Shown here piece by piece: positions 9,574-18,158 of a stretch of 64,000 nt of DNA. Source of the stretch: Desulfosporosinus sp. (lineage in GTDB: Bacteria > Bacillota > Desulfitobacteriia > Desulfitobacteriales > Desulfitobacteriaceae); NCBI GenBank assembly GCA_003513495.1, contig DOPM01000019.1:156039-220038 (forward strand), read 5' to 3'. Position numbers and translations under genes: made by a program. Under the pieces are notes generated by a model that was not told where the DNA came from, made no database searches, and worked only from the letters and a program-made list of their open reading frames with translations. The number at the start of each line of letters is the position of its first letter. Position 1 is the first letter of the stretch.

Positions 9574-9984
9574 CTACATAATCTCAATTCGATATGTTAA
9601 ATCTGCTGCTTTATCAATCATGTTAGCAACACTACAATATTTTTCCATAGAAAGTTGAACTGCGCGCTCTAGTTTATCTTTAGGCAGTGCTTCACCCCAA
9701 AATTTATACACTACTTCAATATCTCTAAATACTCGCGGATGGTCATTAGCTCTTTCTCCTTCTACAGTTGTTTCGAAACGTTGAAACTTGACTTGCATTT
9801 TGTCAAGAATTGTAACAATATCCATTCCACTACATCCCGCTATAGTCATTAGTAACAGTTCCATTGGATTAGTTCCATGCCCTGTCCCTCCAGCCGTTAC
9901 ACTAGTATCCATATTTGTTAAAACTTTTGCACTACCCTCACCTTGAAAATGCATTCCCCTTATATGCTTGACAGATACTTTCAT
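9574..9984 (-). CDS. OsmC/Ohr family protein
   Basis: 136 residues with the family hallmarks: an N-terminal beta segment containing GEGSAKV, the first conserved Cys in IAGCSGMD and the second in EKYCSVANMI. OsmC/Ohr proteins reduce organic hydroperoxides through this Cys pair. The start at 9984 is preferred over an ATG 30 codons upstream because AAGGAG precedes it and because family alignments begin near MKVSVKHIRG. It lies 16 nt downstream of the membrane protein gene ending at 10001, probably in one transcript. The specific substrate is unknown. Confidence 0.88.
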   Translation of the reverse strand: MKVSVKHIRGMHFQGEGSAKVLTNMDTSVTAGGTGHGTNPMELLLMTIAGCSGMDIVTILDKMQVKFQRFETTVEGERANDHPRVFRDIEVVYKFWGEALPKDKLERAVQLSMEKYCSVANMIDKAADLTYRIEIM

Positions 9985-10000
9985 TAATGCCACTCCTTCC

Positions 10001-10651
10001 TTACTTTGCAACGACATCGAGTTGATCTTCTTCAGTACTAAACTCTTGTTCTTGAATAATAAGGGACTGACCACGTAAAGGTGTATCTAATCTCAATGGG
10101 AATATTAGGATAATCAAAGCGAGTCCACCGATGGCTAGAGATAGAGATTGTAACGATAATATGGAAAACGTTAATGGAACTAGTCTAGCTGAAGTGCCAA
10201 TCGAATAACTAAAAGGCTGCACAAGTTCTAAGTTTGCCTTTTGTCTATTTTCTAAGGAACTATTGGATCCAGTACTGTTATGGATCCAAACTGGTTTCCT
10301 TTCAAGATCAACAGAATTAATTAACTGACTACCCATTTCATAAAATGGATCTATTGAAGAAATATAGATAAAACCCTTTGTCGTATATATCTTATCTAAT
10401 TCTACTGGTGAACCAGTAATAGCTGCTTTCGTATAGGTTCTTTCAATTCTTAGAATATCTTCCTGTCCAATGTTTACTGGCCCATTATCTGTGATAATCG
10501 AATATAAGTGACGATCGATTAATTCGATATTTGTTACATTAACCTTTAACAAACGTACTCCAAGCATTGACATTAGTATTACGACTAGACTAATAATTAT
10601 TATAGCTCCGGTTATCCGTTCACGATCTATCTGTCCTTGTTTAAATAACAC
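10001..10651 (-). CDS. Bitopic membrane protein of unknown function
   Basis: 216 residues. A hydrophobic segment at about residues 14-36 and a second near residues 165-185 bracket an approximately 125-residue domain that probably faces outward. The C-terminal tail is short and acidic (EQEFSTEEDQLDV). I do not recognise a family. The gene shortly precedes the osmC-like gene. Confidence 0.6.
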   Translation of the reverse strand: MLFKQGQIDRERITGAIIIISLVVILMSMLGVRLLKVNVTNIELIDRHLYSIITDNGPVNIGQEDILRIERTYTKAAITGSPVELDKIYTTKGFIYISSIDPFYEMGSQLINSVDLERKPVWIHNSTGSNSSLENRQKANLELVQPFSYSIGTSARLVPLTFSILSLQSLSLAIGGLALIILIFPLRLDTPLRGQSLIIQEQEFSTEEDQLDVVAK

Positions 10652-10764
10652 TGTTACACGTCCTTTACTCTACAATCAAATTAACTTAATATTTCTTACC
10701 TATAGTTTACCCACAAATCACATTGTACTATAAATAATTTAGTGTAACAAATATATAATCAACT

Positions 10765-10810
10765 ATAACCCTCTGAGGGAAGGCGTTTTCACCTTCCCTC
10801 AGAGGGTTAT
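10765..10810. terminator. Strong hairpin terminator
   Basis: A perfect 19-bp inverted repeat (10765-10783 with 10792-10810) with an 8-nt loop. It lies behind the leftward gene ending at 10870 and before the membrane protein gene starting at 10651. No long T-tract follows, but the stem is very stable and isolates the two units. Confidence 0.8.
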
Positions 10811-10869
10811 CTTATTTTCTTGAGGATTTAATGCAATTTCTAATCATTCTGATTCTGCTAGAAAAAAAA

Positions 10870-11577
10870 TTATGAGCTAAAGTGTTTTCCAAATTTAGTT
10901 AGCAATTGCAGAAGATCGTTCGGGGTAAAAGTAAGAGGAGTATTATTGGTCGAGGTGTCCGGTTTTGTCAATGGCCTTGATCCCGTTGTTTCAGGCGGGA
11001 CAACGGACCTGACAAAAATCGTAGCTAACAGACCCACAATTAGGAGCGGAAGTGCTCCTCGAAGTCCAGGAAAGGTGAATATGGGGAAAATAATCTCGAC
11101 AATAGGTGTATAGGGCTTATTCGAAAAGTTTCCAATTATATATATTGCTATTACAATGGGGGTTTCAGGTAGTTGAGGAGTCCGAAAGCCTCTATCTTCT
11201 AATAGTCCAGTGGGTGCCTCTCTAACCGCATTAACAAGTCCATTACTACCATTAGGAATACTACTTAAGTTAGAAGAATTCGCTCCGTTGTTCATCCATC
11301 TCAAGAAGTCTTGCAGCTCAGAAAGAGGTAACTGTACAGTTTGATTATTCTTCAAGTCAAGAGCAGGGACGCTTCTGACACCAAAAAAATGGTGTGCAAT
11401 TAATAGTATAATTTGAGCCCCTATAACCACTGCGGAGGATTGAAATACATTTCCGGTTAGGAGTGGTTGAGTAAAAATTAATGCGGAACTACCTGCTACT
11501 GAACTGATGGGAGCAAAAAGCTCAACTCCCAACACCATAGATTCTCCGCAATTGATACCAGGCTGATTCCCGGACAT
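10870..11577 (-). CDS. Hypothetical membrane protein
   Basis: 235 residues from the start chosen at 11577, which has GAGGGAGGGG immediately upstream; a longer frame starts at 11661 without such a site. Hydrophobic segments lie near residues 15-40, 45-63, 130-150 and 170-190, the last two around PIVIAIYIIGNF and GALPLLIVGLLATIFV. Between them is a Asn/Ser-rich stretch. No recognisable motif. It lies downstream of the PHP gene in the same direction but with an 86-nt gap. Confidence 0.55.
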   Translation of the reverse strand: MSGNQPGINCGESMVLGVELFAPISSVAGSSALIFTQPLLTGNVFQSSAVVIGAQIILLIAHHFFGVRSVPALDLKNNQTVQLPLSELQDFLRWMNNGANSSNLSSIPNGSNGLVNAVREAPTGLLEDRGFRTPQLPETPIVIAIYIIGNFSNKPYTPIVEIIFPIFTFPGLRGALPLLIVGLLATIFVRSVVPPETTGSRPLTKPDTSTNNTPLTFTPNDLLQLLTKFGKHFSS

Positions 11578-11663
11578 TTCCACCCCTCCCTCAATACAAT
11601 ATATGGGAAGGAGCAGCTTCGTGTACCTGTTAGTTTCCCGAGAAGATTGTTCTCTTAACAAGC

Positions 11664-12395
11664 CTAAGTATTTGTTGGGCGGTTTTTACGTCGGGAGGCT
11701 AAATAATCCAGTACTCGTTCTGGGGAGGTATTCAGAACTTGCTCCTCCTTAATTCCAGCCTCTTCTACTAATGCGAGGGCATGGCTAAATTCTCCGACAC
11801 GGTCCGTAAAATGGGCATCGCTTCCTAAAATAATCGGCCCATTATATTGAGCCATGTACCGAGCAAAACGTCGGCAGTTCCCCCAGGCACCTCTCTTTTC
11901 GCTTGACAAGGAACTGTTATTAATTTCGACTGGGATATTTAGTTGTGCTGACATATGAGCAATACGTTCAAGGTCTAGTTCAAATTCCGGCCGTCCCGGA
12001 TGTACCATCATATCTGTAAAGGGATTCTTCATAGCTTTGATATAGGCTTCTGTATTTTGTTCAGAGGTTCCGCCAGGGTAACTTATAACATGAAGTCCAA
12101 CCAGTACAAGCTTCATCATCGCTAGGTATCGTATAGGAATATCTAATTCTCCCTCATGGCTGGTTATATTCGCTTCTACTCCGGGTAGAATTTTAACTCC
12201 ATACAACTCTTTAGGGATAATTCCCAAGTTACCAAAGTGATAAAGGTGTGGCGCACCCGGCATTGATGGTCCGTGATCAGTCATGCCCAATAATCTGATA
12301 CCTTTGTGCGAGGCTGCCAGAGCGTTTTCAGAAAGAGTGCTATAGGCATGGCCGCTTGCAACAGTATGAGTATGTAAATCGACGTATAGTTTCAT
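11664..12395 (-). CDS. PHP-domain phosphoesterase (YcdX-like)
   Basis: 243 residues. The metal-binding motifs of the PHP family are clear: DLHTHTVASGHAYST at residues 6-20 (His8, His10, His16), TDHGPSMPG, an internal GVEANI, HPGRPEFE, and GSDAHFTDRVGEF near the C-terminus. This pattern is that of the trinuclear-zinc YcdX type phosphatases rather than polymerase PHP domains. The start at 12395 has GAGGTGG upstream; the 24 upstream codons in the longest frame are part of the terminator of the neighbouring gene. Confidence 0.9.
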   Translation of the reverse strand: MKLYVDLHTHTVASGHAYSTLSENALAASHKGIRLLGMTDHGPSMPGAPHLYHFGNLGIIPKELYGVKILPGVEANITSHEGELDIPIRYLAMMKLVLVGLHVISYPGGTSEQNTEAYIKAMKNPFTDMMVHPGRPEFELDLERIAHMSAQLNIPVEINNSSLSSEKRGAWGNCRRFARYMAQYNGPIILGSDAHFTDRVGEFSHALALVEEAGIKEEQVLNTSPERVLDYLASRRKNRPTNT

Positions 12396-12436
12396 ATATT
12401 CCACCTCACTTAGAGTTATTATAACCCTAATTCCAT

Positions 12437-12472
12437 GAAAAAAAAATAAGTGCCCTGGATCGGACACTTATT
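12437..12472 (-). terminator. Intrinsic terminator of the secreted protein gene
   Basis: On the minus strand AATAAGTG (12472-12465) pairs with CACTTATT (12452-12445), followed by a run of T residues. Confidence 0.85.
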
Positions 12473-12493
12473 ATAAATTCCTAAAACAATAGG

Positions 12494-13069
12494 TTATTGT
12501 TGCTTGACTGTTGCAGGGACTTTAACCGTAGAATCGACATTGAAGCGAAAACTTGCTTCTGTAGCCTGTTCTACTCCCCCTTCGGGATTGGCATTAATTC
12601 TCAAGGTAATTAAATGCTGTCCATCAGTAGCGCTTTTACCCAATGCGTCTCCTAATGCTTTGATCTGGCGGAATGCTACACGAGCAGTTGCCCCTGGTTC
12701 TAAGGTTTGCAGACTCCCAGGGGATGTTACTTTCTTAGTGTCATCTCCAATGAGAGTGACTTGCAACTCTACAGGAACATTCGTCATTGTTTTAGCCGTC
12801 ATGTTTTGTACTGTCACAATAAGATCAAAGGTTTTCGTAGAAATCACCTGAACTCCTTTTAAGGCAACACTACCATAGGTAAGATCTTTTACAATTGAAG
12901 CCGGTTCTACTGTAACACCAAGCATCTTGATTTCCGGAGTACTATTATTACTTACGCTAGCACCTTTAGTTTCCCAGAGAGAAAATCCGGCAAATCCGAA
13001 CAGACAAAGCACGAAAATACTGGCGACTAAGGCAATGTATTTACGGTTTATTGTTATGATTTTAGCCAT
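12494..13069 (-). CDS. Secreted or membrane-anchored protein with Ig-like (FxLYD-type) fold
   Basis: 191 residues. An N-terminal basic region and hydrophobic segment (about residues 10-32) form a signal anchor. The rest alternates short strands, e.g. VTVQNMTAKTMTNVPVELQV and LEPGATARVAFRQIKA, the pattern of FxLYD/DUF-type extracellular beta-sandwich domains that describe unpaired 'mutual interaction' modules. No enzyme motif. AAGGAGG-type sequence precedes the start. It is monocistronic, with terminators on both sides. Confidence 0.7.
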   Translation of the reverse strand: MAKIITINRKYIALVASIFVLCLFGFAGFSLWETKGASVSNNSTPEIKMLGVTVEPASIVKDLTYGSVALKGVQVISTKTFDLIVTVQNMTAKTMTNVPVELQVTLIGDDTKKVTSPGSLQTLEPGATARVAFRQIKALGDALGKSATDGQHLITLRINANPEGGVEQATEASFRFNVDSTVKVPATVKQQ

Positions 13070-13105
13070 TGTTGTACACCTCCTTTTTTAATTCACTCTT
13101 TAAAA

Positions 13106-13143
13106 AAACCTATGCACGTCCTTGTTAGGACATGCATAGGTTT
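13106..13143 (-). terminator. Intrinsic terminator after dnaI
   Basis: A 17-bp stem with one wobble (13106-13122 with 13127-13143, four-base loop) continues into a T-run on the minus strand (A7 on the plus strand at 13102-13108). Confidence 0.88.
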
Positions 13144-13157
13144 AGAAAAAAATTTTT

Positions 13158-13970
13158 TTAGTTTTTCCCTTCCCGCTCTTGATATATTTGAAGGCGGATA
13201 TCTTTCTGCACGGTTAAGCGAAAAATTCTTGAAGACTGGATTATACGTGAAGTTGTTCGAACACCAATATATTCCTCCATTTCATCGAGAGAGAGATTAG
13301 ACGTAATTATCGTAGGAAGCTGCTCATTTAGACGATAATTAATAATTGAATAAAGTCTATTCCTAGTCCAATCTGTATAATTATGAGCGCCTAAATCATC
13401 GAGAACTAATATGGGAATGCTTCTAGCTGTATCCAGCAAATCAAGTTCGTTAACATCTGATTTGTAGGTTGCTCGCAGTTCGTCTAAGAGATCAGGTACC
13501 ACTAAAAAAAGAACTTTTTTCTCAAGTTTCATCAGTTCATTGGCAATAGCTGCGGCAAGGTAAGTTTTTCCTGAGCCAACGGGCCCGGTAAACAGAAGAC
13601 CAAGTCCGTGAGAGCTGTTCAAACAATTTTCCACAAAGCTCTTAGCTGCTTTTAAGGCCTTTATAGCACCTTCTCGATGGGTTTGGTCGGTTATTTCAGA
13701 CGAATAATAATCAAGCCTAAACTTATCAAATTGACAGTTTATTAATTCTCGAGAAATCCTGGCATGTCGAAACTGATTTTCAATTTTTTTTGTTTGCATA
13801 CAGTTACAGGGATAGGCTGAATCCCCGTCTAATACAATTCCTCGATCCTCACAGATCAGGCATTTAACCATTCCATTAGGACTTGAGTGATCATCCGTTG
13901 AACTTAGGTTTATATAAGCTGTCTTAGAAGATAGGGCATTAGTTTTTAAGATATCATTTATATGTTTCAT
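13158..13970 (-). CDS. dnaI: DnaI/DnaC-type helicase loader ATPase
   Basis: 270 residues. An N-terminal Cys cluster (Cys37, Cys40, Cys55, Cys57) is a probable zinc site as in Bacillus DnaI. The AAA+ domain has Walker A GPVGSGKT (129-136), Walker B ILVLDDLGA near 190-198, and the sensor-like TIITSNLSLDEM. It loads the replicative helicase during initiation. The gene follows a DnaD-domain gene by 57 nt in the same direction, the usual dnaD/dnaB-dnaI pairing of Firmicutes, which supports the chromosomal replication role over a phage DnaC. Confidence 0.88.
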   Translation of the reverse strand: MKHINDILKTNALSSKTAYINLSSTDDHSSPNGMVKCLICEDRGIVLDGDSAYPCNCMQTKKIENQFRHARISRELINCQFDKFRLDYYSSEITDQTHREGAIKALKAAKSFVENCLNSSHGLGLLFTGPVGSGKTYLAAAIANELMKLEKKVLFLVVPDLLDELRATYKSDVNELDLLDTARSIPILVLDDLGAHNYTDWTRNRLYSIINYRLNEQLPTIITSNLSLDEMEEYIGVRTTSRIIQSSRIFRLTVQKDIRLQIYQEREGKN

Positions 13971-14027
13971 AGGTTTTGGATATCCTCCTTGTAGACGTAT
14001 CCAATTGAATAGCTCATGTTGAGATAA

Positions 14028-14792
14028 TTATAAATAAAAATTTTCATATTTACTAGTCGTAGTTTTTGAAGCTTTATTTTTGGGTTTAGCCGTCTTTTTT
14101 TCCTGACGAGATTGAAAAAATGCATCTTCTGCTTCTATTTCAGCTCGTGTACGCAAACCCTTCTTTTCCCATTCTCTTAGGATTGAATCTAAATAACGGA
14201 AATTTCGAATACCTGCACTAACTCCTCTTCTTAAAGCCTCAATAATTAGCTCTTCTGAATAATGAGAGGACAACCATCGATCTAAGTTTTCACATTCCAG
14301 ACGAGTGAGCAAACGACCTAGTTCTTGCTCAAAGGTCTGAACTAAGTTCTCCATGGCAGGGTTGGTTTTTTCACTAGGACTATTTGGTGAGACTTGGCTT
14401 TGCTTCAGTACTCGTTCTTCTTCCAATTGCTGTGAACGTTCGATGGCCCAAAGTTCAGCAAGTTCTTCGATTAACCCGACGAAGCTATAACTATTTCCCC
14501 ACTTATTCTCTATAGGATTCCAATATCGTTCTATCGTAAGGAGCTTTCGTTCCACTAGGCTGCCAAGATCCTCTTCAATTTCTGTAGCCGAAATAGTCAT
14601 CCGACTAGCCAAAGTTGCAATGGAAGGATATGGATTTGTTTCGGATTCACATAGTATCTGGATTAGCACCATCATTTCGTGATCATTAATTCCGATTTTC
14701 TTATAATGTGTCAATAGATATTTAGGAATTGATACGACACCGGAAAAGAAGAGAGCCTGTGTAAAGCTCCCATAAACACTAACTTTATTCAT
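14028..14792 (-). CDS. DnaD-domain replication initiation protein
   Basis: 254 residues. The N-terminal about 95 residues form a winged-helix DnaD_N-like domain (IPKYLLTHYKKIGIND, then TLASRMTISATEIEEDL). The C-terminal DnaD/DnaB_2 domain runs from about residue 148 to 215 and has the LLTRLECENLDRWLSSHYS helix and a YLDSILREWEKKGLRT signature. Such proteins remodel origin DNA and help load the helicase with DnaI. It directly precedes dnaI in the same operon. Confidence 0.88.
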   Translation of the reverse strand: MNKVSVYGSFTQALFFSGVVSIPKYLLTHYKKIGINDHEMMVLIQILCESETNPYPSIATLASRMTISATEIEEDLGSLVERKLLTIERYWNPIENKWGNSYSFVGLIEELAELWAIERSQQLEEERVLKQSQVSPNSPSEKTNPAMENLVQTFEQELGRLLTRLECENLDRWLSSHYSEELIIEALRRGVSAGIRNFRYLDSILREWEKKGLRTRAEIEAEDAFFQSRQEKKTAKPKNKASKTTTSKYENFYL

Positions 14793-15008
14793 TATAACAT
14801 TTCATCTCCCCATGTCCCCATAAAAAATAAATCTAAAATATTCTTATAATTTATACATAATCCTTTTAAAAAATCTTTCAGTAAGGAAAAAATGACGACA
14901 TTATACAAATATACTCATAAAAGCCTTGCCCCTTAATACCATATTATGGAAGGATTCTGGGAGGCTTTTGGCGTATATAGTACTATACAAACTAAGGAGG
15001 CAAATAAT

Positions 15009-15599
15009 ATGGAATTTAGGGAAGATCTCATTCAAATCGTAGAAAAATCGGGCGCCCCTTCTGCTTGGGGAGTTAATCATTGCTACAGAGTATACCATCT
15101 ATCTAAAGAACTCTCTAGTCATTTGTCCTTAGATGACGAAATTCTTTATACCGCAGCTATGCTGCATGACACGGGTAAATACCCAGTCTATGCTCTCAAA
15201 AACATTGATCATGCATTGCGCTCAAAGGGAGTAGCCTCAAATTTGCTCCAACAAATGAAGTTCTCATCAGATAAATTACCCATAGTGTTAGATGCTATTG
15301 AAAACCACATGTATTACTCCGAACCAGGACGTAGTGATGAAGCGGTGTATTTACGCGAATCGGATATTCTTGATAATTTAGGAAACATCGGCTTAATGCG
15401 TCTATTTAGTTTAGTAGGGCATAATGAATTAATACAAACCCCTGAAGATGCAATCGATCGCGCACGTCTTTTTGCGGAGGCTCTTCCGGACAAAGTAGCA
15501 ACTAAAGCAGGAAAACGTTTAGCTATAAAACGCCGTGAAGAAACCCTCCGCTTCCTTGCCGGTATCAAACGTCAATCACTGGAATTTGCATGGTTATAA
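15009..15599 (+). CDS. HD-domain hydrolase
   Basis: 196 residues. The metal-binding motif is visible as H-x(about 30)-HDTGKY: His at about residue 24 (VNHCYRVYHL), HD near 59-60, and later conserved His and Asp (ALRSKG, DNLGNIG). HD-domain proteins are metal-dependent phosphohydrolases, often acting on nucleotides; the substrate is unknown. AAGGAGG eight bases upstream selects the ATG at 15009 over a longer frame from 14946. It converges with the nuclease gene, with only 7 nt between the stops. Confidence 0.85.
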   Translation: MEFREDLIQIVEKSGAPSAWGVNHCYRVYHLSKELSSHLSLDDEILYTAAMLHDTGKYPVYALKNIDHALRSKGVASNLLQQMKFSSDKLPIVLDAIENHMYYSEPGRSDEAVYLRESDILDNLGNIGLMRLFSLVGHNELIQTPEDAIDRARLFAEALPDKVATKAGKRLAIKRREETLRFLAGIKRQSLEFAWL

Positions 15600-15606
15600 T
15601 TCTGTC

Positions 15607-17328
15607 TTAGTGACGTTTTTTTCGTTCTTGTTCTTCAATCCATCGTGTTAAACTATCTAGAATGGTTACTACTCGATCAAAATTACGAGTTCTATTCCCT
15701 TCATCAATAACTTGTTTTAGGCGATGTCGTAAACGGATGTAGGCTCTATTAACTTGTGAACGATTACCCTTAGATCGAGTCTTTGAACTTTTACTAGGGG
15801 CAGGAACAGGACGAAGGGGTATATTGTCCACTAGTTTGTCAACGATAGGTTCATTGCTGACTTCGACCTTAGGAGATATCGTTAACCAAGCTTTTTCCGG
15901 TGCGAGCCTCAGGACGGTTTCATCTTGGAACTCTATGGTTTCTCCTAGTTGAGGTATTATGGATGTTTTTCCGAATGCCTCAAAAACTTTCTCTGAAAAA
16001 GCAGATTGAGACTCTATTTCACCATGTACAAGAATTATTTGCTCAGCTTTTTTTCCTAAAAGAGATAACCATCGAATTAATTCCCCTTGATCAGCATGAG
16101 CAGAAAAACCATCCATATGGCTAATCCTAGCATGAACTGCAACTTTTTCACCGTGTATGGTTACAGTCTCGGCACCATCCGAAAGCATCCGTCCTAGAGT
16201 CCCTTGTGCTTGATACCCTACAAACAGTATTGTAGCATTCTCACGCCAAAGATTATGTTTTAGATGATGTTTGATTCGACCCGCATCCGCCATGCCACTA
16301 GCAGCAATAATAATTGCTCCGCCTTCAATTTTATTGAGTGCCATGGAATCTTGAGCTGTTTGACTGAAATGTACATTGGGCATTTTTAGAGGATTATTCC
16401 CCGTTCTAATCAATTCTTGAGTAACCGCGTCAAAATTATCCGTGTTTTCTTGAAATATTTTCGTGGCTGCAATCGCTAGAGGACTATCAATATAAATAGG
16501 TAAAACAGGTATGCGCTTTTCATCCTGTAATTTTCGGAGATAAAAAAGCAAATCTTGAGTTCGTTCAATGGCAAATGCAGGGATTACCAAATTTCCTCCT
16601 GCCTCGTATGTCGTACATATGGTTTCAGCAAGTTGTTGATAGCGGTCACTAGTCCCTTGGATAGATTCAGAATGAAGACGATTTCCGTAGGTGGTTTCCA
16701 TTACAACAATATCCGCAACACTCAAAATGCTGGGATCTTCAATATATGGTTGATTAATATTCCCAATATCCCCTGAAAAAACAATCGATTTGTTATAATT
16801 TGGTTCATTAATTTGAAGCATTACATGAGCTGAGCCAAGAATATGGCCAGCGTCAAAAAATTGAAATGACAACGTAGGTGTTAAATCAATCGGTTTTTTA
16901 TAAGGTGTCGCCTGAAAGTAGCCAATCGTGTCGATTGCATCCTGGACGGTATAGATCGGGATTAGCGGTGGAAGTCCCGCTCGATTCCTCTTGCGGTTTT
17001 TACGTTCAATTTCCATTTCCTGTATATGTCCACTGTCTGGGAGCATAATTGAACATAATTTTATTGTTTCCGGAGTAGCCCAGATCGTTCCCTTAAAACC
17101 AGCCTTAATTAGTTTAGGTAACATTCCAGAGTGATCTGTATGGGCATGGGTCAAAATAACGGCATCAAGACTTGCTGGATTATAGGGAAAATCCCCGTAA
17201 TTTAACTCTTTCAACGCCTTAGAACCCTGAAACATTCCACAGTCAATTAATACTCGTGATTCTCCTGATTCGACGAGAAACGATGATCCTGTTACGACCT
17301 GTGCAGCGCCAAAAAAGCTAATTTTCAT
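15607..17328 (-). CDS. Beta-CASP metallo-beta-lactamase family RNA exonuclease-like protein
   Basis: 573 residues. The metallo-beta-lactamase motif HAHTDHSG sits at 61-68 (His61, His63, Asp65, His66), with DAGHILGSAHV and VFSGDIGN as further metal ligands. The beta-CASP part includes VMETTYGNRLH, IPAFAIERTQDLL, and the RMD/Zn-dependent signature AHADQGEL and LVHGE. Family members cleave or trim RNA, or less often DNA. The last about 90 residues are basic and not part of the core, with Pro/Lys/Ser-rich linker near 505-525. Cytosolic. No partner gene is visible next to it. Confidence 0.88.
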   Translation of the reverse strand: MKISFFGAAQVVTGSSFLVESGESRVLIDCGMFQGSKALKELNYGDFPYNPASLDAVILTHAHTDHSGMLPKLIKAGFKGTIWATPETIKLCSIMLPDSGHIQEMEIERKNRKRNRAGLPPLIPIYTVQDAIDTIGYFQATPYKKPIDLTPTLSFQFFDAGHILGSAHVMLQINEPNYNKSIVFSGDIGNINQPYIEDPSILSVADIVVMETTYGNRLHSESIQGTSDRYQQLAETICTTYEAGGNLVIPAFAIERTQDLLFYLRKLQDEKRIPVLPIYIDSPLAIAATKIFQENTDNFDAVTQELIRTGNNPLKMPNVHFSQTAQDSMALNKIEGGAIIIAASGMADAGRIKHHLKHNLWRENATILFVGYQAQGTLGRMLSDGAETVTIHGEKVAVHARISHMDGFSAHADQGELIRWLSLLGKKAEQIILVHGEIESQSAFSEKVFEAFGKTSIIPQLGETIEFQDETVLRLAPEKAWLTISPKVEVSNEPIVDKLVDNIPLRPVPAPSKSSKTRSKGNRSQVNRAYIRLRHRLKQVIDEGNRTRNFDRVVTILDSLTRWIEEQERKKRH

Positions 17329-17365
17329 CGACTACTCAATCCTCCAAAAATAGCGTCTCGACTGC

Positions 17366-17397
17366 CTATTCTTTAGAATTATAATTCCGGAGAATAG
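17366..17397. repeat. Palindromic hairpin between degU and the nuclease gene
   Basis: CTATTCT (17366-17372) pairs with AGAATAG (17391-17397) around an inner GAATTATAATTC. It may help end the degS-degU transcript, although no T-tract follows. Confidence 0.4.
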
Positions 17398-17519
17398 TAC
17401 TTCGGACGCTTTAATTTGAATATGGACTATATTTAGAATTTACGCCCCAACTAATATAAGCTTCTACCTATTCTACCTGTTTATCCTGATTTTAGCAATG
17501 AGTTATAAAACAGCGTTGA

Positions 17520-18158
17520 TTAGTCCAGCTGGAAAAAATTAAGTTTGACGGCTTTCAGAGCTGCTTGAGTACGGTCTTCGACAGCTAATTTACGATAAAT
17601 ACTAGATAAATGATTTTTTACAGTTTTTTCACTAATAAATAAAGAGGTCCCAATCTCACGGTTTGAAGACCCCTTGACAACATAATGGAGTATTTCCATT
17701 TCACGATCACTAAGACCACATGTATCTTTCAAAGGGCTCGTTTGGCTCAATTGATCCAGCAGTTTTCCAGTAACGGATGGAGATAAGATGGGGTCACCGG
17801 CATAAACCTTGCGAATCGAATGAATTAAAGTTTTTGAATCTACATCTTTGAGCAAATAGCCTGCAACACCAATTTGAAGAACCTGGAAAACCTTCTCATC
17901 CGAATCATCGACAGTAAGCACTAGAATGCCAATGTTCGGACACTCACGACGTATTACCCGGCCGGCTTCTAAACCATTAACACCAGGCATATTAAGATCC
18001 ATTAACAAGATATCAAAATCTAAAGACCTCGCAATATTTATAGCGCCTTGACCGTCACCAACTTCGGCAATAACTTCAATCCCATCTTCAAATTCTAAAA
18101 TTCGACGTAGTCCTTCTCTTATGAGAGGATGATCATCTGCGATTACAATTCTTATCAA
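17520..18158 (-). CDS. NarL/DegU-type response regulator
   Basis: 212 residues. The receiver domain has the acidic pair near residues 8-9, the phosphoacceptor Asp54 in LLMDLNMPGVNG, and the conserved Lys in YLLKDVDSK. The C-terminal LuxR-type helix-turn-helix contains LSDREMEILHYVVKGSSNREIG and SEKTVKNHLSSIYRKL. It should bind DNA when phosphorylated by the adjacent kinase, whose stop overlaps this start by 4 nt. The DegU likeness is inferred from the partner's architecture; targets unknown. Confidence 0.92.
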   Translation of the reverse strand: MIRIVIADDHPLIREGLRRILEFEDGIEVIAEVGDGQGAINIARSLDFDILLMDLNMPGVNGLEAGRVIRRECPNIGILVLTVDDSDEKVFQVLQIGVAGYLLKDVDSKTLIHSIRKVYAGDPILSPSVTGKLLDQLSQTSPLKDTCGLSDREMEILHYVVKGSSNREIGTSLFISEKTVKNHLSSIYRKLAVEDRTQAALKAVKLNFFQLD